A stretch of DNA of 64,000 nucleotides from Aptenodytes patagonicus (taxonomy: Eukaryota; Chordata; Aves; Sphenisciformes; Spheniscidae), in assembly GCF_965638725.1 (NCBI RefSeq), contig NC_134970.1, positions 4,035,001-4,099,000 on the forward strand, read 5' to 3'. Shown here one piece after another: positions 59,420-64,000 of the stretch. A program made the translations under genes and the position numbers. Under the pieces are notes generated by a model. It had not been told where the DNA came from and did not search any database. It was given only the letters and a program-made list of their open reading frames with translations. Every line of letters begins with the position of its first letter. Position 1 is the first letter of the stretch.

Positions 59420-60262
59420 CTGTGGGGAGGGAAGCCTTCAGCCTCGGGCAGCCGATCCCGCTGGCCACAACCCCACGAAGCTCTCAGTCCAAACCCCCTC
59501 CATCCCCACGCTGCCCCTCGCCTGGGGGGACAGGTGCCACGGGAGGCAACGAGCGGCTCCCGGTGCCCGTAGTGCCACCGTCCCTTAGCTCCAAACCCTC
59601 CAGCAGCCCAGTAACACCCACCGGCACCGTCCCTCGTCCCCTTGCTGTCCTGACCTGTACTGCTGCGGGGACAGGCGTGGGCTGTTGCTGCCGTTGCTGT
59701 TGACCTGCTCCACGGTGCTGCTCACGTCGTCATGGCCCACGTGCAGCATGCCACTGGCGGAGCTGGTGTTGATCATGGTGGGGCTGTTCAGCAGCGGGAA
59801 GCTGCTCTCCGCCAGCGCAGCCTGCAACGGAAAGCGGCAGCGATTCAAGGCACGGAGGATGCGAGACCGCGATGGAAAACAAGACTGCGGAGCGGCGAAG
59901 GTTTAGTGCCCCCGTATCCCTGCCAGGGACGGGGCTGGGTCTTTACCTGGTAACTTGCATTAAGTGCTCCGTAACCGAGTCCTGAAATCATGTTTTTGAC
60001 TAAAGTTGGACTCCTGCAGAAAGAGAGAAAGCAGAACGATGCACGGCTGAGCGCTCCCGGCCTGGGGACGGGGGGGTTGGCAGTGGAGGTGGGCACGAGC
60101 GCGGCTCCCGGGCTGCGTCCCGCGGGAGAGGAGGACCCACCCTGTCATCTTTGGTGGCCTTCGCTTTTGGTACTCATGCTCGTCAACAGTCCAGACGGCT
60201 CCCTTGACGTTCTCCACGCGCACAAAGCACTTGTGCAGGCTCAGGTTGTGGCGGACGGCGTT
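59275..60262 (-). CDS. FOXP4: Forkhead box protein P4, C-terminal part (window edge cuts the gene)
   Basis: FOXP4 is a nuclear DNA-binding repressor that dimerises through a leucine zipper with FOXP1/2 and acts in lung, gut, heart and neural development (family knowledge). Four exons (60,141-60,262; 59,947-60,013; 59,655-59,821; 59,275-59,419) join in phase to 501 bp, 166 residues plus stop. They start inside the forkhead with [18 protein letters not shown], including recognition helix 3 and the winged part ([19 protein letters not shown]), and end [32 protein letters not shown] and the acidic end point to FOXP4 and not FOXP1/2/3. The zinc finger, zipper and first half of the forkhead lie past position 64,000. 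Confidence 0.95.
59655..59821 (-). CDS. FOXP4: FOXP4 penultimate coding exon
   Basis: The acceptor is CCGTTGCAG ending at 59,822; the donor is TACAG|GTCAGG after 59,655. The exon encodes [20 protein letters not shown], then [30 protein letters not shown], and leaves two bases of a Ser codon. The sequence is low-complexity Ser/Asn-rich, as in this region of all FOXP paralogues. Confidence 0.95.
59947..60013 (-). CDS. FOXP4: FOXP4 67-bp exon after the forkhead
   Basis: The acceptor is TCCTGCAG equivalent (TTTCTGCAG) ending at 60,014; the donor is TACCAG|GTAAAG after 59,947. One base completes Gly, then [20 protein letters not shown] and YQ follow. It is the short exon that links the forkhead to the C-terminal tail. 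Confidence 0.95.
60141..60262 (-). CDS. FOXP4: FOXP4 exon coding second half of the forkhead domain
   Basis: The acceptor CTGCCCACAG ends at 60,263; the donor ACAGG|GTGGGT follows 60,141. The exon codes 40 residues from [18 protein letters not shown] to KMT plus two bases of Gly. [13 protein letters not shown] is the DNA-recognition helix, with the Arg-His-Asn residues that contact DNA. The His in VDEHEYQ replaces a residue that varies among FOXP paralogues. Confidence 0.96.
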
Positions 60263-60759
60263 CTGTGGGCAGAGCGGGCAGGAGAGCTCAGCGGCACGGC
60301 CCTCGCCCCGCCGCCTGGACCCCTCCTCTTCCTCCCCATCCTCCTCCTCGCCCAGCCCCTCTGTGTCCCCACGGCTCCAGGCTGCCCTGGCCACGTTCGG
60401 CTTGTCTACAGCCAAACGGTCTGCAAAGCCACCCAGGGCTACAGCAAACGCTCGCTCACCCCATCAGCGCTGAGAGGGTTTAGGAGCCGAGCCCCTGCGC
60501 TGCACGCGGGCCACGACCCTGTTTTGTAAGACACGACCCCATTTCGTGGGCCTTGGCCAGATGCCGAGAAAGATGGGGACAGCGTGGGACAAGGGACAAG
60601 TCACACCAGCAAGGAGCCGGGAGCAGAGCCACCCTCTCCGCTGCAGCTTGCTCGGCGATGCTCGGCAAAGCCAGCTAATCTTTTCCTTTCTTTTTGTTTC
60701 CCCCCCACCCTCCCTTTTTGGTCCTTTCCCTCCCTTTCTTCTTTACATCGACCATCTTT

Positions 60760-61190
60760 ACATTTCTAAATGTAAAATAAAGAGACACACACGTAGGCAG
60801 ACAGCGCAGCCCCGAGAGATACCAGCTCCCTTTTCCCCTTCCAACTCCCTGCCATTTGCTACTGCCCCTATTTCATTACCAATTTTAATTTGCCTCTAAT
60901 TAAATCCTGTGTATTTTTCCGACTCACTTGCTAATCCATGAGGGAGGCAGGAGGCTGGAGTGGAATCTCTCCGAGCTATAATTACAAAGGGCCTAATCAC
61001 GCCGGGGCTCTGCCTTTGAATAAATTTCCTTGCATTAAGGTTCTCAGATTCTCTGCCTTGCAAATGAGAATGACCCCAATTTCAGGAAGTTGGCCTTGGA
61101 GGGTTTTTTTATATTTTTTTTTTTTTTTATTTTGAGTCCTGATTCGTGATGAGAGACTAATTCGTTACGCTAAAACATTAACAGCAATTT
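60760..61190. promoter_or_regulatory. AT-rich block in FOXP4 intron, candidate conserved enhancer
   Basis: The block contains TTACCAATTTTAATTTGCCT, CTAATTAAATCCTG, GAGCTATAATTACAAAGGGC and CTTGCATTAAGGTTCTCAG, a long non-repetitive run without open frames inside GC-rich intron. It resembles the left-flank islands in composition and TAATTA content. Regulation of FOXP4 is inferred. Confidence 0.4.
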
Positions 61191-61388
61191 AAAAGGTCGA
61201 ACGGGGGCTGTATAAACAAAGGAGCCGGCCAACACAACAAGGCAAAAGGAGACACAAGGACTGAACCCCCCCCCCTGCACTGGAAAGTGTTAAGAGTTCC
61301 CGGAAACTCATCAAAATCGTACTGTCCCCCCGTTTTCTTTTTAATTTAAGGACAAAACCAAACAAAGCTGGGCTCCTTCCCTCGTCCT

Positions 61389-61438
61389 CCATCCATCCAT
61401 CCATCCATCCATCCATCCATCCATCCATCCATCCATCC
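61389..61438. repeat. (ATCC)n microsatellite
   Basis: About twelve uninterrupted ATCC units. On the minus strand it reads as a repeating Trp-Met-Asp-Gly frame, which is an artefact of the array. Confidence 0.97.
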
Positions 61439-63184
61439 TCTGGCCGCTGCCCTGTGCCCGCTGCCCGCCCCAGCGTCCCCGACCGTGCCATCATGCCCGG
61501 CGCTGCCGCGATGGCCCCGGTGAGAGCCGGGTCTCGCAGTGGCAGGCAGCGGGGCCGGGCAGGCTCCTGCTCCTCTCGCTGTTCGGCAGAGCCAGCCCGA
61601 AGGGGAAGCTTTGCAAGGGGCTCCCTGGCTCTCAGGAGCTGCTTTCTGGGGAATGAGATTCGGGCACAGTCGATGCTGTTTGATGTGATTTTTTTTGGGG
61701 GGGGGAACTGGGAACCCGTGGGTCGCACCAGGAACCCGCCGGTCGGCAGCCAGCCCCACTCCTCGGGTGGTGCTCGGTGTGGTGCAGAGCCGGGTCCCCG
61801 GGTGCCAGCCCGGCGCCATCGCCGCTCTCACCCGAAGGGGTACGCTCCGTTTGGGACATGCCCTGCCCCGGGAGCTGAGGCATCCCTCGTCCTCAGACCC
61901 CGTGCTGGCATCACCTGGAGAGGAGGGCCCAGCCGCACTCGGCACCGCGCAGACAGACATCCCGGGGAGCTGGAAATCCAAGAGGGACCTCAGACACTGC
62001 TGTGCTCCCCAGCCAGCGATGAAGCAGGATGAGTCCCCGGCCCCTGCTCTGCCCTTGCACCACCTCCGCAAATACCCCGCTCCCTGCCCAAGCCTGGGGG
62101 TCTGAAGTCCAGCCGGGGCTGGGTCGGCCACTGCCCTTGAACCCCTGTCCCCTGGCGAGCAAACACAGGACTTCCTCCCCTCGCCGGGGCCGGATCCTGC
62201 CCCGCGCTCCCCTTCCTCCTTCCTGTGCGCGCGGGGGACTCCTCGTCCAAACAAAGCCCTGATTAAAGGCAAGAAGCGTGGCAAAGCCGAAACCTTTCCT
62301 GCACGCGAAGACGCAGCCCCAACCTGGCAGCGCCCACGTCCCCCCTGTGACACCCCCCTGCTTCCAGGCACCGGCGGGTACATGTTTGCAAAGGCGAAAG
62401 TGGAGATAAAATAAATCCTGGCACCGGGCGGGATGCGATTCAGCATCACCGGAGCCTGGGATTGCCCCGTCCCCGGTGCTGGGTGTTGGGCAGGGTGCTG
62501 GCAGGGTGCCGGCCCCGGGACACGGAGGAGGTGCCAGGCAAGACCCCCGACATGGGGATGCTCCCGCCCGGTGCCAGGAGGGGGTCCCTGCCTCATCCTA
62601 ACGTGGCTTTTGTGTTTCGACAGGGTATTTGTTCAGTGCCAGACTCGGCTGCTCTGTTTGCTTCTCATCTTTGCCTTTTCTAATGATGTTTGCTTTACGC
62701 CCCTGGCCCCGCTCCCTGTGCCGTGCCGGGGGTCTCCCCGTGGGCCCCCACGCCATACCATGGCTCTGCCCTGCCGTGGGGACGGGGTACCCACCTTGGC
62801 CCCTGGCACCCCTGCCCCACCCCGGGGGGCAGCTAAGGCAGGAGATGAGGGAGAAGCTGCAGCAGAAATGGTGGTTTTCTGAAGAGCGGAAATACATTAT
62901 TTTTTCCTGCGCATCCCCCTCCTTCAAAAGAAGCCAGGCCTTGGACACAGAAAGTTGTGAAGGGAATCATCCCCCCCCCCGGCTCTTTTTAATTCACTGC
63001 CTTTTGGTGGTGGAACAGGAAAAAATAAAGAACAACAAAAAGGGAACCAGAAGGGCTGGGGGATGCCCCTTCTCTGAGACATCTGCCCTTGGGTAACATG
63101 GGGTGTGGGGGAGCTGCAAAGAAAAGACCCCAAACATTCCTTTTAGCTAGTGAACGGGAAGGAAAAAGGCATTTTCACCTGCCA

Positions 63185-63240
63185 CTGTCTCATTCCACAG
63201 ATGGGGAAACTGAGGCACAGAGTAGGGCAAGTGCTGCCCC
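63185..63240 (+). mobile_element. MIR/L2-like SINE fragment
   Basis: TCATTCCACAGATGGGGAAA followed by CTGAGGCACAGAGTAGGGCA matches the well-known 3' part of MIR-type elements. Flanks are too diverged to set limits. Confidence 0.5.
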
Positions 63241-64000
63241 GGACAGACCCTGCTCTGCCCCATGGCGAGACACCGTCCTGGGAGCCGCGACGGCCGCACC
63301 GGGCTCTCTGCCCCAACGCTCCCCATCACTTCCCACCCTCTCCCCAAACGCGGGGGTGTCCCCATGGGCCTGGCCGGGGCAGCAGCGGTGGTGGCCAGCG
63401 CTGCTCCCAGCGCTGCTCCCCGTGCCACGCGGCGCCGGCTTGCAGTGCTGCACGCGTGCCGTGAGGGGGACTCCAGACTGACGCAGGGCCACGGCCAGCA
63501 CCAAAAATGGCCCAGGCACCTCTGACTGCTCCTGCCCTGCTCCTTCCCACCACCCTCCTCCCCACTCGGCACGCGGGGATGCTCGGGATGGTCCGAGCCG
63601 AAGCCAGGGGCCACCCATAGCACTCTGGTGCCAAAACGTCCGTTATTCACCCAAAGTTTGCTGCAGAGAAGCAAACCCCTGCTGCGGTCAGCTCTGACCT
63701 GCAGCAGCAACGCACGGGGGGCCCCGGGCTCCAGGGTAACCGATTCCTCCCTTAACCCTTTCAAAATGCACCATCTCGCTTGCACCTCGCTTATTCTAAT
63801 TTTTTTTTTTTTAAGCGTTAGCCTCCCTCTGCCGCTTTGCTGCTTGTTGCCCTGAGCAGGGTGAAGCTGTGTCTTAGTAAATACATGCAGCAGGAAACAA
63901 TAAATAAATCCTTCCCGGCCGGGGCACTAACTGCTCCTTCTCACAACCACTCCTTTCCTCTGAGATGTGTTTTCTCGCTTCTCTCAGGTTTGGTGATTTC

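Larger units (their letters stand above)
60263..64000 (-). other. FOXP4: FOXP4 intron within the forkhead domain (partial)
   Basis: No frame in these 3.7 kb contains the first half of the forkhead (the segment with TYASLIRQAI in all FOXP proteins), so the preceding exon is outside the window. The intron holds the AT-rich block at 60,760-61,190, the (ATCC)n array, and a MIR-like GGGGAAACTGAGGCACAGAG at 63,203-63,222. Confidence 0.8.

Noticed and set aside
61346-62596. 416-codon minus-strand open frame in FOXP4 intron
   Set aside because: It includes the (ATCC)n array as a Trp-Met-Asp-Gly repeat and has no recognisable domain. It is GC-driven.
1-64000. CRISPR arrays, operons, bacterial or phage systems
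   Set aside because: The sequence is a spliced vertebrate genome; no direct-repeat/spacer arrays or ribosome-binding-site-led gene runs exist.

Overview
The window is vertebrate nuclear DNA and almost certainly avian. It carries CR1 LINEs with the bird-type 3' end (ATTCTATGATTCTATGA), it is GC-rich with many G/C homopolymers and minisatellites, and its genes are spliced and far apart. That base composition suits an avian microchromosome. Two protein-coding genes can be built exon by exon with consistent reading frames, both on the minus strand: the 3' half of FOXP4 (forkhead transcription factor, right end) and a complete MDFI (MyoD-family inhibitor, I-mfa domain, centre). FOXP4 and MDFI are also neighbours in the same orientation in mammals (human 6p21), so this is a conserved syntenic block.

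Layout from left to right. Positions 1-900 form a CpG-rich stretch with a TATA box (142-149) that may be a promoter of a gene I cannot name; a short CR1 tail follows. Positions 1-25,000 hold no coding gene I can support. They contain several AT-rich, TAATTA-dense islands in GC-rich DNA (about 3.75, 4.5, 5.9, 8.95, 10.7, 12.2, 13.3 and 22.6 kb) that look like conserved regulatory elements, plus one weak candidate minus-strand exon (14,799-14,951). Mammalian MDFI is followed by TFEB; no TFEB bHLH or leucine-zipper sequence is visible here.

MDFI runs from about 45.3 kb down to about 25.04 kb: CpG-island first exon with the ATG (45,090-45,092), coding exons 45,023-45,092, 33,050-33,244, 26,744-26,998 and 26,053-26,309 (777 bp, 258 aa), and a 1-kb 3' UTR ending at a poly(A) signal at 25,054-25,059. 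Intron 2 contains a roughly 1.95-kb antisense CR1 LINE with a broken reverse transcriptase. Intron 1 contains a 72-77 bp tandem repeat, an ancient LINE/SINE relic and a G-rich (on the transcribed sense) minisatellite right next to the first splice donor.

Positions 45.4-54.1 kb are intergenic and hold a 193-bp near-identical duplication and simple repeats. FOXP4 follows: poly(A) signals at 54,139-54,149, a roughly 5.1-kb 3' UTR, and four coding exons (59,275-59,419; 59,655-59,821; 59,947-60,013; 60,141-60,262) encoding the second half of the forkhead domain and the C-terminus. The rest of FOXP4 lies beyond the right edge; 60,263-64,000 is intron with a candidate conserved element and an (ATCC)n array.

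The two genes are not an operon. FOXP4 is a DNA-binding repressor and MDFI a cytoplasmic retainer of bHLH factors; both act in developmental gene control, which fits the many regulatory-looking islands around them.
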